Assembly (NCBI GenBank): GCA_947573485.1
Contig: CANPGB010000001.1
Location: 151,430 to 215,429 of the forward strand
DNA length: 64,000 nucleotides
Direction of reading: 5' to 3'
From: an uncultured Porphyromonadaceae bacterium
Lineage (GTDB): Bacteria; Bacteroidota; Bacteroidia; Bacteroidales; Muribaculaceae
Part shown: piece after piece, positions 26,208 to 35,600 of the stretch
Layout: every line of letters begins with the position of its first letter
Position numbering within the stretch: position 1 is the stretch's first letter
The notes under the pieces: model-generated
Told to the model about the DNA's origin: nothing
The model's input: only the letters and a program-made list of their open reading frames with translations
The model's database searches: none
Translations under genes and position numbers: made by a program

Positions 26208-27554
26208 ATGACCCGCATGAACTGGGAGAGGCTCATCAACGACAAGCGTTTCGGCCTCGAAGACTATCACGACCCGAAGAAGAATCTGACCCGCACCGAC
26301 TTCCGGCGCGACTACGACCGTCTTGTGTTCTCATCGCCTTTCAGGCGCCTTCAGAACAAGACGCAGGTGTTCCCCTTGCCCGGAAGCATCTTCGTGCACA
26401 ACCGCCTCACCCACTCCATGGAGGTGTCGTGCGTGGGCAAGTCTATGGCCGATAACATTGCCGTGGCCCTCAAGGCTCGCTACGCGGCACAAGGGGCACC
26501 GGTAGAGCACTTCGACCACCTGGGCGACATCGTTGCTGCGGCCTGCCTGGCTCACGACCTGGGCAACCCGCCCTTCGGCCACTCGGGCGAGAAAGCCATA
26601 GGCACTTTCTTCAGCGAGGGCGACGGCCTCAGGCTGAAACCCATGTTCACGCACGACCAGTGGTCCGACCTAATAAACTTCGAGGGCAACGCCAACGCCT
26701 TCCGCCTGCTCACCCACCAGTTCAACGGTCGCCGCCGCGGCGGCTTCGCTATGACCTACTCGATGTTGGCCTCGATAGTGAAATACCCCTTTGAGTCATC
26801 GCTCTCCACCAAGGGCAAATTCGGATTCTTCACCACCGAGAAAGAAGATTTTCAGAAGGTGGCCGAAGAGCTCGGCATGCTGCGCCTCTCGGCCGACGGC
26901 GAGCCTCTGCGCTATGCTCGCCACCCGCTGGTGTACATTGTTGAGGCTGCCGACGATATCTGCTACGAGGTAATGGACCTCGAAGACGCCCACAAGCTCA
27001 AAATTCTTTCGACGGGCGAGGTCACAGACCTGCTGCTCAACTTCTTCGACGACACCCGGCGCAGCCGCATGCTCGCCGTTATGGATAGCGTCGACGACCC
27101 CAACGAGAAAATAGCCTACCTGCGCTCATGCGTGGTAGGGGCTCTCGTAGAACAATGCGCCGCAACCTTTATTGAAAACGAGGAGGCCATACTCACGGGC
27201 ACCTTCGAGGGCTCGCTGCTCAGCCATATACGCGAGCTCGAGGGCAAAGCCTATGCGGCATGCACAAAGGTATCATTCGACAAGATATACCGCTCGGGCG
27301 ATGTTGTTGACATCGAACTTGCCGGTAACCGCATCATCACTTTCCTGCTCGAGCGCCTCGTGGGCGCCGTTCTTGAGCCCGAGCTCCACTACTCGCGCCT
27401 GCTCCTGGCAAAGTTCCCGCAGCAGTACGATACCGGCGCCGCAACACAATTCGGCAAGATACAGGCCGTGCTCGACCATGTGTCGGCCATGACCGACGTC
27501 TACGCCCTCGACCTTTACCGCAAACTCAACGGAATGTCGCTTCCGGCTGTTTAG
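26208..27554 (+). CDS. dgt: Deoxyguanosinetriphosphate triphosphohydrolase (dGTPase)
   Basis: HD-domain dNTP triphosphohydrolase, 448 aa, releasing triphosphate from dGTP and so adjusting dNTP pools. The HD metal residues are visible in HNRLTHSMEVSCVGKSM (about residues 61-77) and AACLAHDLGNPPFGHSGEKA (about 105-124). The N-terminal SPFRRLQNKTQVFPL is also characteristic. The start is the ATG at 26208 (MTRMNWERL), with a second possible ATG three codons later. It is the first gene of a + strand run; the TPM-domain gene follows after 5 bp. Confidence 0.95.
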   Translation: MTRMNWERLINDKRFGLEDYHDPKKNLTRTDFRRDYDRLVFSSPFRRLQNKTQVFPLPGSIFVHNRLTHSMEVSCVGKSMADNIAVALKARYAAQGAPVEHFDHLGDIVAAACLAHDLGNPPFGHSGEKAIGTFFSEGDGLRLKPMFTHDQWSDLINFEGNANAFRLLTHQFNGRRRGGFAMTYSMLASIVKYPFESSLSTKGKFGFFTTEKEDFQKVAEELGMLRLSADGEPLRYARHPLVYIVEAADDICYEVMDLEDAHKLKILSTGEVTDLLLNFFDDTRRSRMLAVMDSVDDPNEKIAYLRSCVVGALVEQCAATFIENEEAILTGTFEGSLLSHIRELEGKAYAACTKVSFDKIYRSGDVVDIELAGNRIITFLLERLVGAVLEPELHYSRLLLAKFPQQYDTGAATQFGKIQAVLDHVSAMTDVYALDLYRKLNGMSLPAV

Positions 27555-27559
27555 AAATT

Positions 27560-28819
27560 ATGAAAAGATTATCAAGCATACTCATCGCCCTTGTTGCCAC
27601 CCTGGCAGCCACGGCCGCCACTTGGTCGGTGGGCGATATACCCAACGTTCACCTCACCGACAGCGCACAGTATGTGTCCGACCCCGACGGCATACTCACA
27701 CCAGAAGCCAAAAGCAGTATAAACGCCGCCATGCGCAACATACGCCGCTCGACATCGGCTGAGGCCGTGGTGGTGATTGTCGACAATATCGACAGCGACG
27801 ACATCGACACTTTCGCCACCGAGCTCTTCACCGAGTGGGGGCTCGGCAAGAAAGATGTTGACAACGGCCTGCTGATACTCGTGGCAAAGGATATGAGGCG
27901 CGCTGCAATACGCCCGGGCTACGGCCTCGAAGGCGTGCTGCCCGACATCATCTGCGCATCAATCCTGCGCGACCGCATGTTCCCCGAGTTCCGCAAAGGC
28001 GACTACAGCGCCGGCCTCGTGGCCGCCTCCGAAACGGTTGAGACCCTCCTCACCGACCCCGATGCGGCTGCCGAGATACGCTCAAAGCTCGACGACGCCG
28101 ACTTTGCCTCGCACGACAGCGGCGAAGATAATTTCTTTGCCATATTCTTCACAATATCGGGCATTGTGACCTTTGCCATGCTCATACTCCTGCTGGCCAT
28201 GCTTTGGAAATTGCGCGGCAAGAACCACCGCGACCGCTACCTTGCCCTGGTAAAACTGAAACCGGCATACCTCGCCCTCTCGTTCCTCGGCCTCGGTGTG
28301 CCTGTGGCGGCATCACTCCCGCTGCTCATTGTGCTCTGGCACCTGCGCAACAGCCGCCACAAATGCCCGCGCTGTGGCACCGCAATGAAGAAAATCGACG
28401 AGGTTCACGACAACGAATATCTTACTAACGCCCAGGACCTTGAAGAGCGCATAGGCTCGGTAGACTACGATGTATGGCTCTGCCCCTCATGCGGCGAGAC
28501 CGACATTGAGCAGTATATCACCCCCTCGTCGGGCTACAAGGAGTGCCCCCACTGCCACGCTCATGCCTCGCGACTCACACGCAGCCGCATCCTGCGGCAG
28601 CCCACGACAGCCACGCAGGGCCAGGGCGTGAAAGATTACACCTGCCTCAACTGCGGCTTTGTCAACTCGCTGCCCTTCACCCTCCCCGTAATAGTGGCAG
28701 CCCCGATTATCACCGGCGGCGGTGGTCATAGAGGTGGCGGCGGCTTCGGCGGCGGAAGCTTCGGCGGCGGTTTCGGAGGTGGCATGACAGGCGGAGGCGG
28801 CGCCTCGGGAGGCTGGTAA
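27560..28819 (+). CDS. TPM-domain (YgcG-family) membrane protein
   Basis: Protein of 419 aa with a signal peptide (MKRLSSILIALVATLAATAATWS). A TPM_phosphatase domain follows (about residues 38-165: YVSDPDGILTPEAKSSINAAM, then DVDNGLLILVAKDMRRAAIRPGYGLEGVLPD). Two membrane segments lie around 195-255, then two CxxC-type zinc-ribbon-like segments (CPRCGTAMKK, CPSCGETD, CPHCHAHASR, CLNCGFVN) and a Gly-rich tail (GGGGHRGGGGFGGGSFGGG onward). YgcG-type proteins of this kind are common but of unclear function; TPM relatives act in photosystem repair in plants. The Cys pairs and Gly tail face the same side as the C-terminus. Confidence 0.85.
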   Translation: MKRLSSILIALVATLAATAATWSVGDIPNVHLTDSAQYVSDPDGILTPEAKSSINAAMRNIRRSTSAEAVVVIVDNIDSDDIDTFATELFTEWGLGKKDVDNGLLILVAKDMRRAAIRPGYGLEGVLPDIICASILRDRMFPEFRKGDYSAGLVAASETVETLLTDPDAAAEIRSKLDDADFASHDSGEDNFFAIFFTISGIVTFAMLILLLAMLWKLRGKNHRDRYLALVKLKPAYLALSFLGLGVPVAASLPLLIVLWHLRNSRHKCPRCGTAMKKIDEVHDNEYLTNAQDLEERIGSVDYDVWLCPSCGETDIEQYITPSSGYKECPHCHAHASRLTRSRILRQPTTATQGQGVKDYTCLNCGFVNSLPFTLPVIVAAPIITGGGGHRGGGGFGGGSFGGGFGGGMTGGGGASGGW

Positions 28820-28823
28820 GCGC

Positions 28824-29075
28824 ATGAGGCACTTATTGTTACGCCTCCGCTCTTGGTTAGGCTCGCTTTCTTTCCGCACGGGAGTTATGGTGGCAGCCTT
28901 CTGTGTGGCTTGCTATGTGGCGGCTTTCGCGCAAATGGCACTCCCTATAGGCGCCACGGCTAAAGTGGCGCTGTGGGCCGCGTTCTACGGCCTTGCCAAA
29001 GCCTCGCAGTACACCGCAATTTTCATCCTCGGAAAAGAGGGTGTGAGGCGCCTCAGAGCCTTTTTCGGCAGATAA
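28824..29075 (+). CDS. Small two-helix membrane protein, function unknown
   Basis: Protein of 83 aa with a basic N-terminus (MRHLLLRLRSW) and two predicted membrane helices (about residues 19-39 and 45-68), ending in a basic patch LGKEGVRRLRAFFGR. The helix-loop-helix layout with a terminal LGKE motif loosely recalls the small 'transporter suffix' domain, but I do not claim it. It starts 4 bp after the TPM gene stop, so it is probably co-transcribed, and precedes rsmA. Confidence 0.65.
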   Translation: MRHLLLRLRSWLGSLSFRTGVMVAAFCVACYVAAFAQMALPIGATAKVALWAAFYGLAKASQYTAIFILGKEGVRRLRAFFGR

Positions 29076-29100
29076 AGGCGATTACGCAAAAAAATTTTGC

Positions 29101-29108
29101 TACTTTTG
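29101..29108 (+). promoter_or_regulatory. -7 box for rsmA-mgtE
   Basis: TACTTTTG matches TAnnTTTG and ends 27 bp before the rsmA ATG. No clear -33 TTTG is seen. Confidence 0.5.
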
Positions 29109-29135
29109 CATGTTAAACCTAAAAAATCGGGAATT

Positions 29136-29933
29136 ATGGCAGGAGTTAAGCCCAAAAAAGCCCTCGGGCAACATTTCTTGACAGACCTTGGCGTGGCGCA
29201 GCGCATTGCCGCCACTCTCGACGCCTACCCCGACTATCCGCTGCTTGAGGTAGGCCCCGGCATGGGCGTGCTCACGCAGTTCCTGCTCGAGCGTCACCCC
29301 GCCGACATGGTCTCGGTGGCCGAAATCGACACCGAAAGCATCGATTGGCTCAAGACACACCTGCCCGAGCCGCAGCCCCGCATTATCGAAGGCGACTTCC
29401 TGCAGATGAACCTCAACGAGCTCTACCCCGGCGACGGCAAATTCTGCGTAATAGGCAATTACCCCTACAATATCTCTTCACAGATATTCTTCAAGGTGCT
29501 CGACTACAAAGACCGCGTAGTGTGCTGCTCAGGCATGCTCCAGCGCGAGGTGGCCGAGCGTCTGGCCGCAGGCCCCGGCACTAAAGCACGCGGTATACTC
29601 AGCGTGCTGCTGCAGGCATGGTACGACGTGGAATATCTCTTCACGGTGTCGGAGCACGTGTTCAACCCGCCGCCCAAGGTGAAGTCGGGCGTGATACGCA
29701 TGGTGCGTAACAGCGTAACCGACCTCGGGTGCGACGAGGCTCTCTTCAAGACCGTGGTAAAAACCACCTTCGGCCAGCGCCGCAAGACCATACGCAACAG
29801 CGTGCGGGCTCTACTGCCTCCGGGAACAAATCTCCCCGATGACTGCCCACTGGGCCAGAAGCGCCCCGAGCAACTCTCTGTTGCACAATTCATTGAACTC
29901 ACCAACAGCGTTGAAACCTTGCGCAAGGCATGA
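29136..29933 (+). CDS. rsmA: 16S rRNA (adenine1518/1519-N6) dimethyltransferase
   Basis: RsmA/KsgA, 265 aa, which dimethylates two adjacent adenines in helix 45 of 16S rRNA using SAM. Conserved motifs: KKALGQHFLTDLGVAQRI (residues 6-23), SAM loop LLEVGPGMGVLTQFLL, acidic ribose-binding AEIDTE, and the catalytic IGNYPYNISSQIFF (NxPY, about residue 107-120). I start it at 29136 (MAGVKPKKALGQHFL), after a -7 promoter box; a longer frame from 29097 would overlap that box. It overlaps mgtE by 4 bp. Confidence 0.96.
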   Translation: MAGVKPKKALGQHFLTDLGVAQRIAATLDAYPDYPLLEVGPGMGVLTQFLLERHPADMVSVAEIDTESIDWLKTHLPEPQPRIIEGDFLQMNLNELYPGDGKFCVIGNYPYNISSQIFFKVLDYKDRVVCCSGMLQREVAERLAAGPGTKARGILSVLLQAWYDVEYLFTVSEHVFNPPPKVKSGVIRMVRNSVTDLGCDEALFKTVVKTTFGQRRKTIRNSVRALLPPGTNLPDDCPLGQKRPEQLSVAQFIELTNSVETLRKA

Positions 29934-31288
29934 AAGAGTACACCGACGAATATCTCGAACAGATAAAGCACATTATCTCGGCCGATGACAAGGAGCAGGC
30001 TCGCGCAGAGCTTGCCGGACTGCACCCCGCCGACATCGCCGAGCTATACCAGAACCTCGACCTCGATGAGGCCGAGTACCTCTACAAGCTCCTCGACGAG
30101 GAGACCGCCGCCGACGTGCTCATGGAGCTCGACGAAGACGACCGTCTCAAGCTCCTCAGCCACATGCCAGCCGAGGAAATCGCCAAGCAGATCGACCACC
30201 TCGACACCGACGACGCCGTAGACCTCATACAGCAACTCGATGAGGAAGAGCGCGACGAGATTCTCTCGCACATCGACGACGTGGAGCAGGCAGGCGACAT
30301 CATAGACCTCCTCAAATACGACGAAGACACCGCCGGCGGCCTCATGGGCACCGAGATGATTGTGGTGAACGAGAACTGGTCGATGCCCGAGTGCATCAAG
30401 CAGATGCGCGTCCAGGCCGAGGATATGGACGAAATCTACTACGTCTACGTCGTCGACAACGACTACCGCCTGCGCGGAACTCTCCCGCTCAAGATGATGC
30501 TCACCCACCCCTCGGTGTCGAAAATAAAACATGTAATGGAAACCGACCCGGTGAGCGTAAAGGCAGACACACCTATCGACGACGTTGCCCTCGACTTCGA
30601 GAAATACGACCTTGTGGCAATGCCCGTTGTCGACTCCATCGGGCGCCTCCTTGGCCTTATCACCGTCGACGACGTCATGGACCAGGTGCGCGAGTCAAGC
30701 GAACGCGACTACCAGTTAGCCTCGGGTATCTCCTCCGACGTCGATGCCGACGACTCCATATTCGCCCAGACAAAAGCACGCATACCCTGGCTCCTGATAG
30801 GCATAGCCTCGGGTCTTTTGGCTTCGGTGATTCTCAGCACCTTCGAGGCGCAGCTGCAGGCTGTGACAACCCTCGCCCTCTTCATCCCCATTATCGGCGG
30901 CACGGGCGGTAACGTGGGTGTGCAGGCCTCGGCTATCGTGGTGCAGGGCCTCGCCAACGGCTCGCTCGACATACGCCACTTTGCCACCCAGTTAGGCAAA
31001 GAAATTCTCATAGGCCTACTCAACGCCTCGATAATAACCTCGGTAGTACTGGTTTACAACCTTATAATGCTGCCGTCGGAGCTGGCCGTGACAATGTCGG
31101 TGGCCGCCTCCCTGTTCATTGTGGTGATATTCGCATCAATCTTGGGCACCGTCGTGCCCCTGACCCTTGAGAAACTGCACATAAACCCGGCCTTGGCAAC
31201 GGGTCCCTTCATTCAGATTTCAAACGATATTCTCGGCTTGATTATCTACGTGCAGATCTCGACCCTCTTCCTGCGCCTCTTCAGCTGA
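29930..31288 (+). CDS. mgtE: Magnesium transporter MgtE
   Basis: Mg2+ channel/transporter, 452 aa. The N-terminal acidic superhelical domain holds HPADIAELYQNLDLDEAEYLYKLLDEE and repeats. A CBS pair (about residues 135-260, with MGTEMIVVNENW and LLGLITVDDVMDQV) senses cytoplasmic Mg2+. Five membrane helices follow (about 285-450), containing the pore signature FIPIIGGTGGNVGVQASAIVVQGLA. The start overlaps the rsmA stop by 4 bp (ATGA), so the two are translationally coupled. The 3' end overlaps the convergent hypothetical gene by 8 bp. Confidence 0.95.
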   Translation: MKEYTDEYLEQIKHIISADDKEQARAELAGLHPADIAELYQNLDLDEAEYLYKLLDEETAADVLMELDEDDRLKLLSHMPAEEIAKQIDHLDTDDAVDLIQQLDEEERDEILSHIDDVEQAGDIIDLLKYDEDTAGGLMGTEMIVVNENWSMPECIKQMRVQAEDMDEIYYVYVVDNDYRLRGTLPLKMMLTHPSVSKIKHVMETDPVSVKADTPIDDVALDFEKYDLVAMPVVDSIGRLLGLITVDDVMDQVRESSERDYQLASGISSDVDADDSIFAQTKARIPWLLIGIASGLLASVILSTFEAQLQAVTTLALFIPIIGGTGGNVGVQASAIVVQGLANGSLDIRHFATQLGKEILIGLLNASIITSVVLVYNLIMLPSELAVTMSVAASLFIVVIFASILGTVVPLTLEKLHINPALATGPFIQISNDILGLIIYVQISTLFLRLFS

Positions 31289-31748
31289 GCAGGCGCTCTA
31301 TGCGGTTGCCGGGGCGTATGTTAAGACTGAAAGCCGCGCTACGGCCCGTGGCATCGCTGCGGTAGTTGAAGTGGTAGCGCTCGGCGCCGAGGCAGTCGAG
31401 CCCGGCAAAAGCCGCTGTCGCCTGCTCGTTGTGCACCCGGCCCGGCACAAGTCGCTCTTCTATAGTGACATCGAAGCCTATGATTGTCACCGCAAGGCTA
31501 TAGGCACCGTCGTCGGCCCACACGCCTTCGAGCCCGAAACGGTTGATTTCAAGTTCGCCGCGCTCGTTTACTATGGCAACAATTCCGGCATCGGAAAGCG
31601 CCGCATCGGTGCGCAGGGTGCCCGCGTAGAGAAAGGTGCGGGCAGCGCCGCGGCGCGAGGGCATGGCCGCGGCAGCTATCACCGCCGCCGCTATAAATGC
31701 CGTGATAATATAAAATTCCACGGTGTTGAATATGCTCATCAGTATCAT
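31281..31748 (-). CDS. Hypothetical membrane-anchored protein
   Basis: I do not recognise this protein (155 aa; 152 if the third Met, MSIFNTVEF, is the start). It has one N-terminal membrane helix (about residues 10-29: FYIITAFIAAAVIAAAAM), then a soluble, probably beta-rich domain with no Cys cluster or catalytic motif visible. The orientation suggests a short cytoplasmic N-terminus and an outer soluble domain. It reads against both neighbours: its 3' end overlaps mgtE by 8 bp, and its 5' end faces comF with only 38 bp between, so the two divergent promoters must be very compact. Confidence 0.65.
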   Translation of the reverse strand: MILMSIFNTVEFYIITAFIAAAVIAAAAMPSRRGAARTFLYAGTLRTDAALSDAGIVAIVNERGELEINRFGLEGVWADDGAYSLAVTIIGFDVTIEERLVPGRVHNEQATAAFAGLDCLGAERYHFNYRSDATGRSAAFSLNIRPGNRIERLLS

Positions 31749-31786
31749 ATAGCGCCAAAATTACATATAAAAAACCATACCGCCAA

Positions 31787-32545
31787 ATGAGCGACACGCT
31801 CGACACAATGCTCCGCGCTGCCTTAAAAGAGGCTAAGATGTGGCTCGACAACTTCGTGGTGCCGCGCCTGTGCCCCGTGTGCGGCGAGCCCCTGCAAGGC
31901 CACTTGGGTGAGCTGTGCTTCAAGTGTCTGGCAGCGCTCCCTGTGTGCCATGCGCGCGGTCCTGAACTCATCGAAAACCGCGCGGCGCTCTCAAATATGC
32001 CTTTCGGAACGGGCATCGTGGCGGCCTGGTTCAACTACGACCCCGCCGACCCTTATGCCGGGCTCATCCGCTCGGCCAAGTACCACGACCGCCCCATACT
32101 CGCACGCCACTGCGGCGCCCTATTCGCACGCGAGCTGCTGCAACGCGGAGCCGCCGGAAGTTTAATCAGCCCCTCCGACATCGACGTGCTCCTGCCCATG
32201 CCCATGTTCTTTGCCAAACAGCTCAAACGCGGCTACAACCAGAGCCGCGAGATTGCACTCGGCATGGCCGGGGTGTTAGGCATACCCGTGGGCGATAACC
32301 TCGTGGCCGTGCGCCCGCATGGCTCGCAGACACGCCTGAGTTACAACGAGCGCGCAGCCAACATCCACGGCTGCTACCGCTGCCGTCACCCCGAAGAGCT
32401 CGAAAGGCTCAACGTGGCTATTGTCGACGACGTCATTACCACCGGAGCCTCTATGGGCGAGGCAATCTCGGCCCTGGCCTGGGGTAGGGCAAAGCCCTCA
32501 ACGGTATCGGTACTCGCCCTCGGAGCCACCGTCAAAGGCTCATGA
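31787..32545 (+). CDS. ComF-family phosphoribosyltransferase-like protein
   Basis: ComF/GntX-family protein, 252 aa. An N-terminal zinc-finger pair CPVCGEPLQGHLGELCFKC (about residues 29-47) is followed by a PRTase-fold domain with the PRPP-loop motif VAIVDDVITTGASMGEA (about 207-223). The LPMPMFFAKQLKRGYNQS segment (KRGxNQ) is typical of the family. In transforming bacteria ComF acts in DNA uptake; in most others its role is unproved. The gene stands alone between the divergent hypothetical and the large secreted-protein gene. The YifB/ComM gene elsewhere in the window gives weak support to a competence link. Confidence 0.9.
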   Translation: MSDTLDTMLRAALKEAKMWLDNFVVPRLCPVCGEPLQGHLGELCFKCLAALPVCHARGPELIENRAALSNMPFGTGIVAAWFNYDPADPYAGLIRSAKYHDRPILARHCGALFARELLQRGAAGSLISPSDIDVLLPMPMFFAKQLKRGYNQSREIALGMAGVLGIPVGDNLVAVRPHGSQTRLSYNERAANIHGCYRCRHPEELERLNVAIVDDVITTGASMGEAISALAWGRAKPSTVSVLALGATVKGS

Positions 32546-32611
32546 CACTCTCCTTTACGTATATCCCCCGCCGGGCGCGTAATCATAATATACCTAACCT
32601 AATCCAATATT

Positions 32612-35600
32612 ATGAAAACACGCTTAACCGGACTCTTACTGTTGTTGGCTACTGTCTTCGCAGCCATGGCGCCGCAAGCCATGGCCGAAACGCGACGGAT
32701 ACTTGTCGTAGGCAACAGTTTCTCTTTCGACGCAACTCTCCAGGAATTTTTGCCCGTGGTTGAATCGGCGGGCGACGACATCGTGCTCGGCTTCCCCTAC
32801 AAAGGCGGAACAACCCTGGCTCAGCACTGGGGCTACATCTCGGGCAACCAGCAGATTTACAACTACTACAAAATATCGGGAGGCAAAATGACCTCGACAG
32901 GCGGCAGCAGCCGTTGCTTCGACGAAAGTATAATCGGCTCGGAGCCTTGGGATGCCGTCGTTATCCAGACCGACCACAACTACTCCGGCACTTACGACCA
33001 TTATTTCCCCTATCTCGACAATATCATTGAGTATATACGCGAGCGCCTGACCAACAAAGACGCACAATTCTACCTCTATATGACATGGGCTTACCAGGAA
33101 GGCTCCTCAAAGCTCATCGAACTGATAAACAAAGGCTTGTACAAAGACCAGGCCGACATGTACGCTAAAATCACCGAGTGCGCTCCTTGGGCTGCCGATA
33201 AAGCCGGCATCGGACGCGAGAACGTTATCCCCGGCGGCACGGCCGTGCAGAACGGACGCTCAAGCTATCTCGGCGATACTTACAACCGCGACGGCTACCA
33301 TATGGACCTCAGCCACGGACGATACACCCTCGCCCTCACATGGTACGAGAAACTCTTCGGCAAGAGTGCCGCCAATATCACATACCACCCCTCGAGCATG
33401 ACCGACTTCTGTGCCGCCACCTGCCGCGCAGCCGCTTCGGCCGCTATTGCCAACCCCTGGCAAGTGACCTCGCTCGAAGAAGAATTCGGTATCAACCCCG
33501 ACGCCGTTTTCCGCCCTCTCGACCGCCCCGTGCTTATAAACTTCGGTATTGCAACGGGAGCTTCGGCAAAATCGGAATTTGCCTGGAACAACTTCACCTC
33601 GCACGTTTATGGCGCAACTGAAAGCGACATATGCAACTCCAAGGGCTACGCCACCGATCTCCGCTTCGCCATAAAAGGTGCCTTCGAAGGTGTTTCGGTA
33701 ACAGGTTCAACCAAGAGCGAGACAGCCCTCGACATGCCCGTCAATGCCTCGCGCTCGGCATTCTATGGCACCGGCTCGGCAATGGTTCAGATCAGCGGCC
33801 TATATCCCGGTCAAAGCTACGACCTCACTATATTCGCCTCTGCCGACGACAACAGCACATCTCTTTACACTGCCGCAGGCGTCAACGAAGGCTCGGCAAG
33901 CCTCAACGCCGATGCCAACACCGACCGTACCGCTGAAATAAAAGGTATCGTCGCCGACGAAAACGGCCGCATGAACCTCACCATTGCTGCCGAGGACCAA
34001 AACGACCGCTTCTACCTCGGCGCCCTGATGATTACCCCTCGCCTCTCTATCCCCTCGAAGCAGGCCGTCAAGATAAACTTCACAACCGATGATGCTGCCG
34101 TCGAAGGCTGGAACTCGGTAAGCTCATATGCCGCAGGCACAGCCATTGACGCGCTCACCGATGCGGCAGGCACAGCCACCGGCATCTCTATGACCGTCAC
34201 CGCACCCTTCGCAGGCGCTACCGACGCAGGCGTAACAGCCACCACCACAGACCTCGACATGCCGGCGGCAGTATCATCAACAGGCTTTTGGGTAAACGGC
34301 GTGGGGAAAGACGGCATACTCGTGCGCGAGGCCGAAATCGTGTTCAGCGGCCTCGACCCCGACAAGGAATACGACTTCTGCATGTACGGCTCGATAACAG
34401 GTGCTACCGAAACCCACGAAGCCGAATACTCAACCTTCGGAGCCTCCGACAACTTCATCGGTCTCGATGCCAACGACAACACCTCGGCAACAGCCACTCT
34501 GCCCGCAGTGCGCCCCGACGCCGACGGCCGCATACGCTTCACCGTAACTCCGGGTGCCACAAGCGTAGACACCTACAAAATCGGTTATATCAACGCCATG
34601 AGCATTATGGTTCCGGGAGAGACAGAGGTAGTACCCTTTGAACCTACCTCGGAAGGCCCCTGGGACGGTATGTCTATGATAGCCCCGGCCCGCGACGCCT
34701 CAGGCGCCTACACAATTTACACCGGCGCCGAACTCGCATGGGTGGCTAACCAGACCAACGCAGGCAAGGAGCTCGGCACTATAAAGATCTGCGCCGACAT
34801 CGACCTGGGCAACAAGTCGTGGACTCCCATAGGCTATGGCGTATACTTCAACGGCAGCATCGTCGGTGGCGGACACCGCATCTACAACCTGCTCATCGAC
34901 AAATCAGACCTCGACAGCAGCAAGAAATTCGCAGCCCTCGTAGGCATGACAAACAACTCCGAGAGCAAAATCAGCGACCTCTATATCTCGGGCCGTATAG
35001 TAGTTCCGGCGAAGGTTACAGTTAAGTCGATAGCCGGTTCTTTCATAGGTAAGGCCAACGCCCTCAACTCTATTAGTAACTGCCACAGCGATGTTACCAT
35101 AGACATCGAAGGCACTCCCGGATATGTGGGCGGCGTGCTGGGCTTCATGAAGACTGCTATCGTTAAAAGCTGCTCCTACTCAGGCACCATAAACATCAAC
35201 AACGCCATTACCAACGGCGTAGGCGGTGTATTAGGTTGCACCAACTCTGCTCTCGAAGGCGTAGAGGCCGAGTTCCACGGGTGCTACTTCACAGGCACTA
35301 TACGCAACCACAACAGCAAGGCAAAACCTGCATACGTAGGCGGCATTAACGGCTACTCAAGCGTTACCAAAGGCTCGGAGACAATTACCGACAACTATGT
35401 AGCCGGTACTATAGACTCCGACGGTAAATACAAAGACATCATTGTAGGCCGCGTGAACACCCCCTCATTCTTCAGCGACAACAACTTCTACTTCGGCGAC
35501 TATGGCTCCCTCACGGCCAACGGGGGCGAGCAGGCCGACGCCGCCCGCTTCCACTCAGGCGAGATAGCCTACCTGCTCAACGGCGACCAAATGGAATTCC

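Noticed and set aside
28720..28810. GGC-rich direct repeats
   Set aside because: They encode the Gly-rich tail typical of YgcG/TPM proteins.
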